In this document: positions 19,267-27,441 of the stretch, piece after piece | How the letters are laid out: every line of letters begins with the position of its first letter | Numbering within the stretch: position 1 is the first letter of the stretch | DNA from: Veillonellaceae bacterium | GTDB taxonomy: Bacteria > Bacillota > Negativicutes > Veillonellales > Veillonellaceae | Direction: 5' to 3' | NCBI GenBank assembly: GCA_900766245.1 | Contig: CAAFUR010000021.1 | Location: 62,001-126,000 of the forward strand | Length of the DNA: 64,000 bases | Notes under the pieces: model-generated | Told to the model about the DNA's origin: nothing | What the model saw: only the letters and a program-made list of their open reading frames with translations | The model's database searches: none | Program-made: the position numbers and the translations under genes

Positions 19267-20376
19267 ATGGCAAAGGATAAAGCAAAAGAAGCAGCAATTG
19301 ATATGAAAAGTGGATCTCAAGAAGACCGTATGAGGGCCTTAGAAGGGGCTTTAAAACAAATTGAAAAAGATTTCGGTCAAGGTGCGATTATGCGCATGGG
19401 TGAAGCGGCTGATAAAATGAATATTGAAGTCATTTCTACAGGTGTGTTGGCCTTAGACTTGGCGGTCGGTGTAGGTGGATTCCCACGGGGCCGTATTATT
19501 GAAATCTATGGTCCAGAGTCTTCGGGTAAAACTACGGTGGCTTTACATGCAGCAGCAGAAGCACAACGTAATGGTGGCGTTGTTGCCTTCATCGATGCGG
19601 AACATGCATTGGATCCAGTGTATGCGAAAAAATTAGGGGTAGATATCAATAGCTTGTTGATTTCTCAACCAGATAATGGTGAACAAGGTTTAGAGATTAC
19701 AGAGGCTTTGGTTCGCTCCGGTGCGGTAGATTTAATTGTGGTGGACTCCGTAGCGGCCTTAACACCGAAAGTAGAGATTGATGGTGAAATGACTGATGCT
19801 CACGTAGGTGTGCATGCACGTTTGATGAGTAAAGCGTTACGTAAATTAACAAGCTCTATCAGTAAAACTAGAACGGTTATTATCTTTATCAACCAATTGC
19901 GTGAAAAAGTGGGCGTTATGTTTGGTAACCCAGAAACAACGACTGGTGGCCGTGCCTTAAAATTCTACTCTACTATTCGTTTAGATGTACGCAAAGGGGA
20001 AGCTTTAACATCTGCTAAAGAACATGTCGGTAACCGTACAAAAGTAAAAGTTGTGAAAAATAAAGTAGCCCCTCCATTCAAAGTGGCAGAATTTGATTTA
20101 ATGTTTGGGGAAGGCGTTTCTTATGAAGGTACATTGATTGACATTGGTGCGAATATTGAAGTCATCAAAAAATCTGGTGCTTGGTATTCTTATAATGGAG
20201 AACGTATGGGTCAAGGCAAAGAAGCAGCTAAAGTATTCTTGAAAGAAAATCCTCAAATTGCTCAAGAAATTGATTCTATCATTCGTGATACATTAGCAGC
20301 AGAGCCTTTGAATGTACTTGGTCATGATGAAGAAGTAGATGACGTAGCAACTACAGAAACAGCGGATATGGAATAA
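19267..20376 (+). CDS. recA: Recombinase RecA
   Basis: A 369-residue RecA. The P-loop is GPESSGKTT at about residues 80-88, and the conserved MRMGE, FINQLREKVGVMFGNPETTTGG and DNA-binding loops are present. It drives homologous strand exchange and LexA cleavage. No LexA box is obvious upstream, since the gene follows cinA by only 5 bases; expression probably includes read-through from cinA. The stop codon shares a base with the recX start. Confidence 0.99.
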   Translation: MAKDKAKEAAIDMKSGSQEDRMRALEGALKQIEKDFGQGAIMRMGEAADKMNIEVISTGVLALDLAVGVGGFPRGRIIEIYGPESSGKTTVALHAAAEAQRNGGVVAFIDAEHALDPVYAKKLGVDINSLLISQPDNGEQGLEITEALVRSGAVDLIVVDSVAALTPKVEIDGEMTDAHVGVHARLMSKALRKLTSSISKTRTVIIFINQLREKVGVMFGNPETTTGGRALKFYSTIRLDVRKGEALTSAKEHVGNRTKVKVVKNKVAPPFKVAEFDLMFGEGVSYEGTLIDIGANIEVIKKSGAWYSYNGERMGQGKEAAKVFLKENPQIAQEIDSIIRDTLAAEPLNVLGHDEEVDDVATTETADME

Positions 20377-20879
20377 TGGCATTTCGTACATCGAAAGAAC
20401 AGGAGTGGACATTTGCATCGGCTATGGAGCAAGCTTTGCGTTTATTAGGACCACGGTCCTTAAGCACTTTAGAGCTAAGACGTAAATTATCGCAACGTTC
20501 TGTGCCTAGTGAACTAATTCATGATGTAGAAGAAAAACTTGTATCCTTATCGTATTTAAATGATGAAGAACTGTCAGAAGAAGCCTTACGTGCCTATATG
20601 GAGGCCGAAAAGTACAGTACTTATTACATTCGTGAAAAAATGCGCGAACGAGGTCTTGCTGTATCTTATGTATTAGATAGCTATGATGAATGGGCGGTAG
20701 CAGTAAAGCTATTAGAGCAACGATTTAACATATCTGATGAGGAGCGGTTAAGCGCCATCGAAGAGGGTGAAGAAGATAAGTTTAGCAAGAAAAAAATAAT
20801 TTATTTTCTAAAGAATCGCGGATTCGCTGTGAGTACAATTCAATCTATTTGTTATGAATGGGGCCCCTACTTAGAGTAG
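20376..20879 (+). CDS. recX: Regulatory protein RecX
   Basis: A 167-residue protein built of the three-helix RecX repeats (ALRLLGPRSLSTLELRRKL, YSTYYIREKMRERGL). RecX limits RecA filament growth. The ATG overlaps the recA stop by one base, so the two are translationally coupled. Its stop codon TAG lies inside the right arm of the operon terminator hairpin. Confidence 0.93.
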   Translation: MAFRTSKEQEWTFASAMEQALRLLGPRSLSTLELRRKLSQRSVPSELIHDVEEKLVSLSYLNDEELSEEALRAYMEAEKYSTYYIREKMRERGLAVSYVLDSYDEWAVAVKLLEQRFNISDEERLSAIEEGEEDKFSKKKIIYFLKNRGFAVSTIQSICYEWGPYLE

Positions 20880-20890
20880 GGGCTTTGTCT
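20863..20890 (+). terminator. Terminator of the cinA-recA-recX operon
   Basis: GCCCCTAC (20863-20870), loop TTAGA, GTAGGGGC (20876-20883), then TTTGTCTT. The recX stop codon is within the right arm. Confidence 0.85.
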
Positions 20891-20918
20891 TGACATTCCA
20901 CGGTGTATGAACTAAAAT
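20890..20918 (+). promoter_or_regulatory. Promoter of rny
   Basis: TTGACA (20890-20895), 17-base spacer, TAAAAT (20913-20918). It would give a leader of about 105 nt before rny that contains the hairpin at 20976-21008. Confidence 0.75.
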
Positions 20919-20975
20919 TAAAATAGCCTTAATAATAAGCAAAATAAAATTTGAAAACAAAATGGGCGAGAAACC

Positions 20976-21008
20976 GGGGAAGCGGATGTATCGACTTCTC
21001 CTTTTTTT
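20976..21008 (+). terminator. Terminator hairpin inside the rny leader (possible attenuator)
   Basis: GGGGAAGCGG (20976-20985) pairs with TCG-A-CTTCTCC (20991-21001), one A bulged and two G-U pairs, and is followed by TTTTTTT. It lies between the rny promoter and the rny ribosome site, so transcripts must pass it to reach rny. Confidence 0.65.
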
Positions 21009-21030
21009 ATGCAAGTGGGAGGTGAACACG

Positions 21031-22569
21031 ATTTTAGAATACAGCATTATTGCCGTAGTCATGGTATTAATTGGTCTTGGAGTAGGCTATTTATTGCGTC
21101 GCAATATTGCAGAAGGTAAGCTAAATAAAGCGGAAACAGAAGCTGCACGTATTGTTGCTGATGGCGAGCGCTTAGCGGAGTCTAAGAAAAAAGAAGCGTT
21201 ACTGGAAGCAAAAGAAGAAATTCATAAATTGCGTGCTGATGTGGATAAAGAAAATCGTGACAGACGTAATGAATTACAACGTCTTGAACGACGGATTTTA
21301 CAAAAAGAAGAGCAATTAGACAAAAAACTAGACAGTATTGAACGCAAAGAAGAGTCCTTGCATCACAAGGAACGCAATCTAGAAAAAGCGGAAGAAAAAA
21401 TCGAAGTATTGCATCAACAACAAATGGAAGAGTTAGAACGCATTTCTAGCTTAACCTTTGATGAAGCAAAACAAATTTTACTGACAAAAGTAGAACAAGA
21501 AATTCGTCACGATACTGCTGTGATGCTTAAAGAACTTGAGCAACAAGCAAAAGAAGAGGCGGAAAAGAATGCCAGAGAAATTATCTCTATGGCCATTCAA
21601 CGATGTGCGGCTGACCATGTAGCAGAATCTACAGTGTCTGTTGTGACATTACCAAATGATGAGATGAAAGGCCGTATTATCGGTCGTGAAGGCCGTAATA
21701 TTCGTGCGTTAGAAACGTTGACGGGTATCGACTTAATTATTGATGATACACCAGAAGCAGTTATTTTATCCGGATTTGATCCTATTCGTCGTGAAGTAGC
21801 ACGAATTGCCTTGGAAAAACTCATTGTTGATGGACGTATCCATCCAGCTCGTATCGAAGAAATGGTTGAAAAAGCACGCCGTGAGGTGGAAACAACTATA
21901 AAAGAAGCGGGCGAGCAAGCTACTTTTGAAGCAGATGTACATGGCTTACATCCAGAAGTGATTCGTATTTTAGGTAGACTAAAATATCGTACTAGTTATG
22001 GACAGAATGTATTAAAACACTCTGTTGAAGTATCTCACTTGGCAGGTATGATGGCAGCGGAATTAGGCTGCGATGTAGTACTGGCTAAACGAGGCGGTTT
22101 ATTACATGATTTGGGCAAAGCCTTAACTCATGAAATTGAAGGATCTCACGTGGAAATTGGCGTAGATCTTGCTAAAAAATATCATGAAAGCGCTTTAGTA
22201 CAAAACTGTATTGGTGCGCATCATGGTGATGAAGAGTTTAAATCTGTAGAAGCTGTGTTGGTAGCGGCAGCAGATGCTATTTCTGCAGCACGACCAGGAG
22301 CTAGACGCGAAACATTAGAAAATTATTTAAAACGATTATCTAAGTTGGAAGAAATCGCTGAATCTTTTGAAGGCGTTGAAAAATGCTTTGCTATCCAAGC
22401 AGGTCGAGAGATTCGCGTTATGGTAAAACCAGATAAAGTGGATGATGTGGAAGCGAACTTATTAGTACGTGACATCATTAAACGAATCGAAAATGAATTA
22501 GAATATCCAGGACAAATTAAAGTTGTGGTTATTCGCGAAACACGAGTCGTAGATTACGCGAAAAAATAG
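21031..22569 (+). CDS. rny: Ribonuclease Y
   Basis: RNase Y is the membrane-anchored endonuclease that starts mRNA decay in many Firmicutes. It has an N-terminal membrane helix (LEYSIIAVVMVLIGLGVGYLL), a long coiled coil (about 40-190), a KH domain (GRIIGREGRNIRALETLTG) and an HD domain with HDLGKA. I place the start at ATT 21031, five bases after GGAGGTGA (21018-21025), giving 512 residues, close to the usual 520. In-frame ATGs at 20962 and 20986 would force translation through the leader terminator and add a basic extension atypical of the family. The ATT start is inferred. Confidence 0.9.
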   Translation: MLEYSIIAVVMVLIGLGVGYLLRRNIAEGKLNKAETEAARIVADGERLAESKKKEALLEAKEEIHKLRADVDKENRDRRNELQRLERRILQKEEQLDKKLDSIERKEESLHHKERNLEKAEEKIEVLHQQQMEELERISSLTFDEAKQILLTKVEQEIRHDTAVMLKELEQQAKEEAEKNAREIISMAIQRCAADHVAESTVSVVTLPNDEMKGRIIGREGRNIRALETLTGIDLIIDDTPEAVILSGFDPIRREVARIALEKLIVDGRIHPARIEEMVEKARREVETTIKEAGEQATFEADVHGLHPEVIRILGRLKYRTSYGQNVLKHSVEVSHLAGMMAAELGCDVVLAKRGGLLHDLGKALTHEIEGSHVEIGVDLAKKYHESALVQNCIGAHHGDEEFKSVEAVLVAAADAISAARPGARRETLENYLKRLSKLEEIAESFEGVEKCFAIQAGREIRVMVKPDKVDDVEANLLVRDIIKRIENELEYPGQIKVVVIRETRVVDYAKK

Positions 22570-22581
22570 TCTACATAAGTG

Positions 22582-22619
22582 GTTGGAGCGGCCTTTGGCT
22601 GCTCTAACTTCTTTTTTTT
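22582..22619 (+). terminator. Terminator of rny
   Basis: GTTGGAGC (22582-22589) pairs with GCTCTAAC (22601-22608), with an inner GCC/GGC stem, followed by TTCTTTTTTTT. Confidence 0.85.
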
Positions 22620-22659
22620 CACACTATATATGAATTGCATATATAGTGTGAAGAAAAAG
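22611..22659. repeat. 22-bp inverted repeat between rny and dnaG
   Basis: The left arm (22611-22632) and right arm (22638-22659) around the loop AATTG are complementary over 22 bases with a single T-G pair. The left arm starts in the T-tract of the rny terminator. It could be a second terminator, an RNase III-type processing site or a protein-binding palindrome. Confidence 0.8.
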
Positions 22660-22774
22660 AAATCATCCGTAAGTAGGAGTTTTTTTATTTGTGTAGAATA
22701 GTATAGATAGAGAACGTATACATAAACGTTATATTTTGGTGCATACACGGTAGTACATAGCTTAGGAGAGTGAC

Positions 22775-24538
22775 ATGAGCAAGTTTTTCAATGATGACAT
22801 AATTGAACAAGTCAAAAATGCCAATGACATTGTGTCTGTCATTTCTGAGCATATTCCATTGAAGAAGAAGGGGAAAAACTATTGGGGTTGTTGTCCATTT
22901 CATAACGAAAAGACACCTTCCTTTAGTGTGACCCCTGACAAGGGCTTTTTTTATTGCTTTGGTTGTCGAGAATCTGGGAATGTCATCAGTTTCTTGATGA
23001 AGTATGATAACTTAACTTTTCCTGAGGCCATTGAGCGGTTGGCGAATCGTGCCAACATTGCTTTGCCAGAACGAACCGTATCGTCAGCTGAGCGGAAACG
23101 TATGGCACGTTTGGAATCTATGTATGAGGTGAATGAACTAGCTACAAATTTCTTTCATAATTGTCTAGTAAAAACAGAATTGGGGAAAGAGGGACTAGAT
23201 TACTTGCTAAAACGTGGGCTAACTATGGAGACCATTACAAAGTTTCGTCTCGGTTTTGCCCCAGATGGATGGGATAAGCTATATACTGCTTTTATCGGTC
23301 GAGGTGTGGACCCTAATGTATTGCTAGAATTAGGGTTGTGCCGTAAAAATGAGCAAGGCAAGCTATATGATTATTTTAGAAAACGTGTGATGTTTCCCAT
23401 CATGGATGGAAAGGGGCGTGTATTAGGTTTCGGTGGACGTGTCCTTGACGACAGTAATCCGAAATATTTGAACTCCCCAGAAACGGAAATATTTAATAAG
23501 GGGCATCTATTATTTGCTTTTTATCAATCCTATCGCAGCATTCGCGAAAAAAAACAAGCTGTCCTTGTTGAAGGTTATATGGATGTGCTGAGCTGTCATA
23601 ATGCAGGCATTACGAATGTAGTGGCATCCTTGGGCACAGCCTATACGAAAGACCATGGTCGGCTATTGATGCGTCAGGCAGAGGAAGTTGTTCTTGCCTA
23701 TGATATGGATGGTGCTGGTCGTACGGCAGCTAAGCGGGCTATTGAGTTATTGCAAAATACGGAATTTTCTGTTAAGGTAGTATCTATGCCTGATGGAAAA
23801 GATCCAGATGACTTTATTAAAAATCACGGACCTCAAGCGTGGCAAGAATTGGTGGATACATCGCCAAGAGATTTTGAGTTCTTATTGAATGAAAGTTTGA
23901 GCCGTCACGATACGAATTCAGTGGAAGGGAAACGGGCTGTCTTGGCAGATATGTTTCCTTTCATCGCAGGTCATGAAAGCCAAGTGCGACGTGATGAATA
24001 TTTAAAAGCTTTGGCATTACCTTTATGGTTAGATGTGAGTACTATTATTACTTACTTTAGACAGTTTCTTCGACAAGGAAACATAGAATTAAAGCAGCAG
24101 GCTATGAACGTGCCTAAGGAGACTTTCACAGATGAAGAAGAATTGCTGTATTGGGTAGGTAAGGATACGGATATATATACCTTGGTGAGCCAGTATATAG
24201 GAGTGGAAGATTTTACGCATCCTATGTACAGTGCGTATTATGAAAAAATAGGCGAGTTGGTATCCCAAGGTGAAAGTTTGTCAGAGGTCCTCTTAGAGGA
24301 ATCTTTAGATGCAGAATCTTGGCACATGTTTGGCAAATGGTCGGTCTTAATTGACCGTGAAATGAATGAGGAATTATTGCACAGTTTAATTCGAAGTGTG
24401 CGATTAAAATCCCTTCGCAATCAATATAAGGAACATAGTCGATTGGCAGACCAATTAAGTAGAGCTAATGATCCTAGATTTATAGAAGAGTTACGAATGT
24501 GTCAGGATTTACAAGAATTAATTAAACAGTGGTCTTGA
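22775..24538 (+). CDS. dnaG: DNA primase
   Basis: A 587-residue primase that lays RNA primers for replication. The CHC2 zinc finger is complete at residues about 39-63 (CCPFHNEKTPSFSV, FYCFGC). The RNA-polymerase core follows with TOPRIM residues EGYMDVLS and AYDMDGAGRTAAKRA. The C-terminal helicase-interacting part is less conserved. dnaG followed by rpoD is the classic macromolecular synthesis pair; rpsU is not in front of it here. The AT-rich upstream stretch holds a weak TAGAAT -10-like motif near 22694. Confidence 0.97.
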   Translation: MSKFFNDDIIEQVKNANDIVSVISEHIPLKKKGKNYWGCCPFHNEKTPSFSVTPDKGFFYCFGCRESGNVISFLMKYDNLTFPEAIERLANRANIALPERTVSSAERKRMARLESMYEVNELATNFFHNCLVKTELGKEGLDYLLKRGLTMETITKFRLGFAPDGWDKLYTAFIGRGVDPNVLLELGLCRKNEQGKLYDYFRKRVMFPIMDGKGRVLGFGGRVLDDSNPKYLNSPETEIFNKGHLLFAFYQSYRSIREKKQAVLVEGYMDVLSCHNAGITNVVASLGTAYTKDHGRLLMRQAEEVVLAYDMDGAGRTAAKRAIELLQNTEFSVKVVSMPDGKDPDDFIKNHGPQAWQELVDTSPRDFEFLLNESLSRHDTNSVEGKRAVLADMFPFIAGHESQVRRDEYLKALALPLWLDVSTIITYFRQFLRQGNIELKQQAMNVPKETFTDEEELLYWVGKDTDIYTLVSQYIGVEDFTHPMYSAYYEKIGELVSQGESLSEVLLEESLDAESWHMFGKWSVLIDREMNEELLHSLIRSVRLKSLRNQYKEHSRLADQLSRANDPRFIEELRMCQDLQELIKQWS

Positions 24539-24559
24539 TGTAGTGAAAGGAAGAGCACA

Positions 24560-25789
24560 GTGGCAAAGAAGAAAAAACAATCGCAAGTGCAAGAGATTAT
24601 AGCGGTTTTATTAGAAGCGGCAAAACGAGATGGCGTCATTACGTCAAAGCAAATTTCTGATGCACTTTCAGATCAAGTAGAAGTAACGGCAGAACAATTA
24701 GATAGCATGTATGCAGTGTTTAATAATTTAAATATTGAAGTCCTTCAAGATGATGAACATGGTTCAGATAACGAATTATCGATTCATGATGATGAATTGT
24801 TGGATAAAGATCTTGAAGTGGAAGTTGATGTAGATGTGGAACATTTAAGCAGTGACATCGATATCACTGAGGAAGATGATGAGGAAGAAAAAGAGATTAA
24901 TCTTGACTTATCCATTCCTGAAGGGATGAATATCGATGATCCAGTGCGCATGTACTTAAAAGAAATTGGTCGCGTTCCATTGTTATCTGGTGATGAAGAA
25001 ATCATTTTGGCCCAACAAATTGAGGCTGGTAATGCAGAAGGTGCTAGCTATAAAGAAGTGCGCTTAGGAAATAGTGCGAAGCAAAAATTGATTGATGCCA
25101 ACTTGCGTCTTGTAGTTAGTATTGCGAAACGCTATGTAGGCCGGGGCATGTTGTTCTTAGATTTGATTCAAGAAGGTAACTTAGGCCTTATTAAAGCGGT
25201 CGATAAATTCGACTATACAAAAGGATATAAATTCTCTACCTATGCTACATGGTGGATCCGTCAAGCTATTACGAGAGCGATTGCTGACCAAGCTAGAACG
25301 ATTCGTATTCCTGTACATATGGTGGAAACGATTAATAAATTGGTGCGTATTCAACGTCAATTATTACAAGATTTAGGTCGTGAACCAAGTCCAGAGGAAA
25401 TTGCAGCTGGTATGGGTATTACTGTAGAACGCGTCCGCGAAATTCAAAAGATTTCTCAAGAGCCAGTTTCCTTGGAAACGCCAATTGGGGAAGAAGAAGA
25501 TTCGCATTTAGGCGACTTCTTAGAAGATAAAGATGCAGTAGCTCCAGATGATGCGGCTAGCTTTATTTTATTACGAGAACAAATTGTTGAAGTATTCAGT
25601 TGCTTAACAGATCGTGAGCAACAAGTGCTAGAATTGCGCTTTGGTTTGAAAGATGGCAAACCACGTACATTGGAAGAAGTAGGTCAATTCTTTAATGTAA
25701 CACGAGAACGGATTCGTCAAATTGAAGGGAAAGCCTTAACGAAATTGCGTAATCGTGGCAAACGAGATAAAATTAAAGACTTCTTATAA
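24560..25789 (+). CDS. rpoD: RNA polymerase primary sigma factor
   Basis: A 409-residue housekeeping sigma factor (RpoD/SigA). It starts at GTG 24560 after GAAAGGAAG, with a lysine-rich start, region 1.1, an acidic stretch (about 60-115), region 1.2 (DPVRMYLKEIGRVPLLS), region 2 (FDYTKGYKFSTYATWWIRQAI) and region 4 (TLEEVGQFFNVTRERIRQIE). It recognises TTGACA/TATAAT promoters, matching those seen across this window. Gap to dnaG is 21 bases, so they are co-transcribed. Confidence 0.98.
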   Translation: MAKKKKQSQVQEIIAVLLEAAKRDGVITSKQISDALSDQVEVTAEQLDSMYAVFNNLNIEVLQDDEHGSDNELSIHDDELLDKDLEVEVDVDVEHLSSDIDITEEDDEEEKEINLDLSIPEGMNIDDPVRMYLKEIGRVPLLSGDEEIILAQQIEAGNAEGASYKEVRLGNSAKQKLIDANLRLVVSIAKRYVGRGMLFLDLIQEGNLGLIKAVDKFDYTKGYKFSTYATWWIRQAITRAIADQARTIRIPVHMVETINKLVRIQRQLLQDLGREPSPEEIAAGMGITVERVREIQKISQEPVSLETPIGEEEDSHLGDFLEDKDAVAPDDAASFILLREQIVEVFSCLTDREQQVLELRFGLKDGKPRTLEEVGQFFNVTRERIRQIEGKALTKLRNRGKRDKIKDFL

Positions 25790-25851
25790 TGCCGAATGCT
25801 CTATACCAATAGGTATTACCAAGGGGAAGGTTCTGTCACAAGATCTTAAGT

Positions 25852-25870
25852 AGGATATATGTTATATCCT
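25852..25870 (+). other. Small perfect hairpin in the rpoD 3' untranslated region
   Basis: AGGATATA (25852-25859) and TATATCCT (25863-25870) are complementary around a 3-base loop; no T-tract follows. The role is unknown. Confidence 0.4.
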
Positions 25871-25890
25871 CTATAGATAACAGAATGCTA

Positions 25891-25934
25891 ACAGAGGAAA
25901 GTTGATGCTTTGTTTCAACTTTCCTCTGTTTTAT
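25891..25934 (+). terminator. Terminator of the dnaG-rpoD operon
   Basis: A 15-base perfect stem: ACAGAGGAAAGTTGA (25891-25905) with TCAACTTTCCTCTGT (25915-25929), followed by TTTTA. Confidence 0.85.
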
Positions 25935-26009
25935 GTGTAGTTATTACATGAGATTCCTTTTATAGAGTGAGACAGGTATACTTATAAATAGGAATTTTAT
26001 AAAAGATAC

Positions 26010-26037
26010 TTGCTATTTAATATTTATGTGGTATAAT
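26010..26037 (+). promoter_or_regulatory. Promoter of the amino-acid binding protein gene
   Basis: TTGCTA (26010-26015), 16-base spacer and TATAAT (26032-26037), preceded by TGG, so an extended -10. Confidence 0.7.
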
Positions 26038-26084
26038 TTATGTATAAATAATCATAAGTAGTGAATATATTATGGGAGGTAATT

Positions 26085-26867
26085 ATGATTAGCATGAAAA
26101 AACTAGGTCTTATCCTATGTACGGCTGTTCTTAGTGTAGGTTTACTAGCTGGTTGTGGTAGCGATAAAAAAGAAGCGCAACTAACACAAACAGCAGGGGT
26201 GTTGAAAGTTGGTTCTGAAACGACATTCCCTCCATTTGAATTTGCAGAAGAAAACACGAATAAATACATTGGTTTCGATGTAGATTTAAGTGAAGAAGTA
26301 GCAAAACGGTTAGGCTTAAAATTAGAGTTTGTCAGCATGGGATTCGATGCGTTAATTCCAGCTACACAATCTGGCAATATCGACATGATCGCAGCAGGTA
26401 TCAATGCCACACCAGAACGTGAAAAAGCATTGGCATTCTCTGAGCCATACTTCAAAGAAGGTGGTTTCATCACTATCGTTCGTAAAGATAATACAGATAT
26501 CAAAAAAATGGATGACCTTGCAAACAAACGTGTAGGCGTTCAAATTGGTACAGTTCCTGTGGAAATGGCGAAAGCAATCCCTGGTACAGATGTAAAAGAA
26601 ATGGATTCTAATAGCAATATCTTCATGGCTTTGCAAGCAGGCACAATTGATGGTGCTATCATCGACCAAGCGGTGGCTATGTACTACTTGAAGCAAGGTG
26701 CAGATAAAGATCTTAAATTAGTTGGAGAAGGCACTGATGCACCTCCATTTGTATTAGGATTCAATAAATCTAATACAGCATTACGTGATAAAGTTAACGA
26801 AGCTTTGAAAGCAATGCGTGAAGATGGAACGTATGATAAAATTTACTCCAAATGGTTCGCAAAATAG
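26085..26867 (+). CDS. Amino-acid ABC transporter substrate-binding lipoprotein, orphan
   Basis: A 260-residue polar amino-acid binding protein. It has a lipoprotein signal with lipobox LLAGC at about residue 24. The mature domain is typical of glutamine/arginine/cystine binding proteins (LKVGSETTFPPFEFAEE, GFDVDLSEEVAKRLG, AGINATPEREKALAFSEPY). I chose ATG 26085 because GGGAGG lies five bases upstream; the earlier ATG 26061 would add residues before the signal. No permease or ATPase gene is near: downstream is a repeat array, so the gene is monocistronic. Confidence 0.9.
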   Translation: MISMKKLGLILCTAVLSVGLLAGCGSDKKEAQLTQTAGVLKVGSETTFPPFEFAEENTNKYIGFDVDLSEEVAKRLGLKLEFVSMGFDALIPATQSGNIDMIAAGINATPEREKALAFSEPYFKEGGFITIVRKDNTDIKKMDDLANKRVGVQIGTVPVEMAKAIPGTDVKEMDSNSNIFMALQAGTIDGAIIDQAVAMYYLKQGADKDLKLVGEGTDAPPFVLGFNKSNTALRDKVNEALKAMREDGTYDKIYSKWFAK

Positions 26868-26868
26868 T

Positions 26869-27048
26869 TCTGCTATGTAGCCTATGGTATTTCTATCTTA
26901 TTAGCGAAAGGGAAGAGCACGACACATTCCTCCGCAAACTGATACAGTGGTTAGGTTTGCTCCGGAATATGTCGTGCTCTTCTAGCATTTGTCTTATTTT
27001 GGCATAGGGAATACCACAAAGGCTACTACGCATAACGGCCTTGCTCAG
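26869..27048 (+). repeat. Nested palindromic repeat, unit A (loop type 1)
   Basis: The outer arms GCTATGTAGCCTATGGTATT (26872) and AATACCACAAAGGCTACTACGC (27010-27031) pair. The inner hairpin GAAGAGCACGACA...TGTCGTGCTCTTC (26912-26982) encloses the conserved core AAACTGATACAGTGG-TTAGGTTT. It directly follows the binding-protein stop and may end its transcript. Confidence 0.85.
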
Positions 27049-27049
27049 G

Positions 27050-27195
27050 GGTGGAAGACCGCAACATATTCCTTCTCAAACTGATACAGTGGTTAGGTTT
27101 GTTCAGGAACATGTTGCGGTCTTCTTGCGTTTGTGTGAGTTAGTAAAAAGGGGCGCCACAAAGGCTACTACTCGTAACGGCGCCGCTCAGGGGTA
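27050..27195 (+). repeat. Nested palindromic repeat, unit B (loop type 1, left outer arm missing)
   Basis: The inner hairpin GAAGACCGCAACAT...ATGTTGCGGTCTTC (27053-27125) has the same core as unit A. The right outer arm CGCCACAAAGGCTACTACTCG is present but no left outer arm, so it looks like a partial tandem copy. Confidence 0.8.
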
Positions 27196-27202
27196 AGGGG
27201 AT

Positions 27203-27261
27203 GTGGAAGAGCGCGGTATACTCCTCACAAATGGTATTTCATAATTTGTCGTTTCTTGTTC
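27203..27261 (+). repeat. Nested palindromic repeat, unit C (truncated, loop type 2)
   Basis: The left half of an inner hairpin (GGAAGAGCGCGGTATACTCCTC) with the second loop type AATGGTATTTCATAATTTGT, cut off before the right half. Unit D begins immediately after. Confidence 0.7.
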
Positions 27262-27440
27262 AGCTATGTAGTCTGTGGCGTTCTATCTAATGTAGTGGAA
27301 GGAAAGACCGCAATACACCTCCTCAGAAACGGTATTTCATAATGTTTCTTCGAAGGTATATTGCGGTCTTTTATCTTTGGACTATGATACTCGTAAAGGG
27401 TCGCCACAAGGCTACTACGCATGACTGCGTTCCTCAGAGA
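27262..27440 (+). repeat. Nested palindromic repeat, unit D (loop type 2)
   Basis: The outer arms GCTATGTAGTCTGTGGCG (27263) and CGCCACAAGGCTACTACGC (27402-27420) pair. The inner hairpin AAAGACCGCAATA...TATTGCGGTCTTT encloses AAACGGTATTTCATAATGTTT. It ends two bases from the stop of the minus-strand LDH-family gene. Confidence 0.85.
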
Positions 27441-27441
27441 G

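Noticed and set aside
26024..26527. A 167-codon minus-strand open frame over the amino-acid binding protein
   Set aside because: It lies entirely antisense to a clear lipoprotein gene that has its own promoter and ribosome site.
26869..27440. CRISPR array
   Set aside because: The repeats are long, palindromic and unequal, without regular short spacers, and no cas genes are near.
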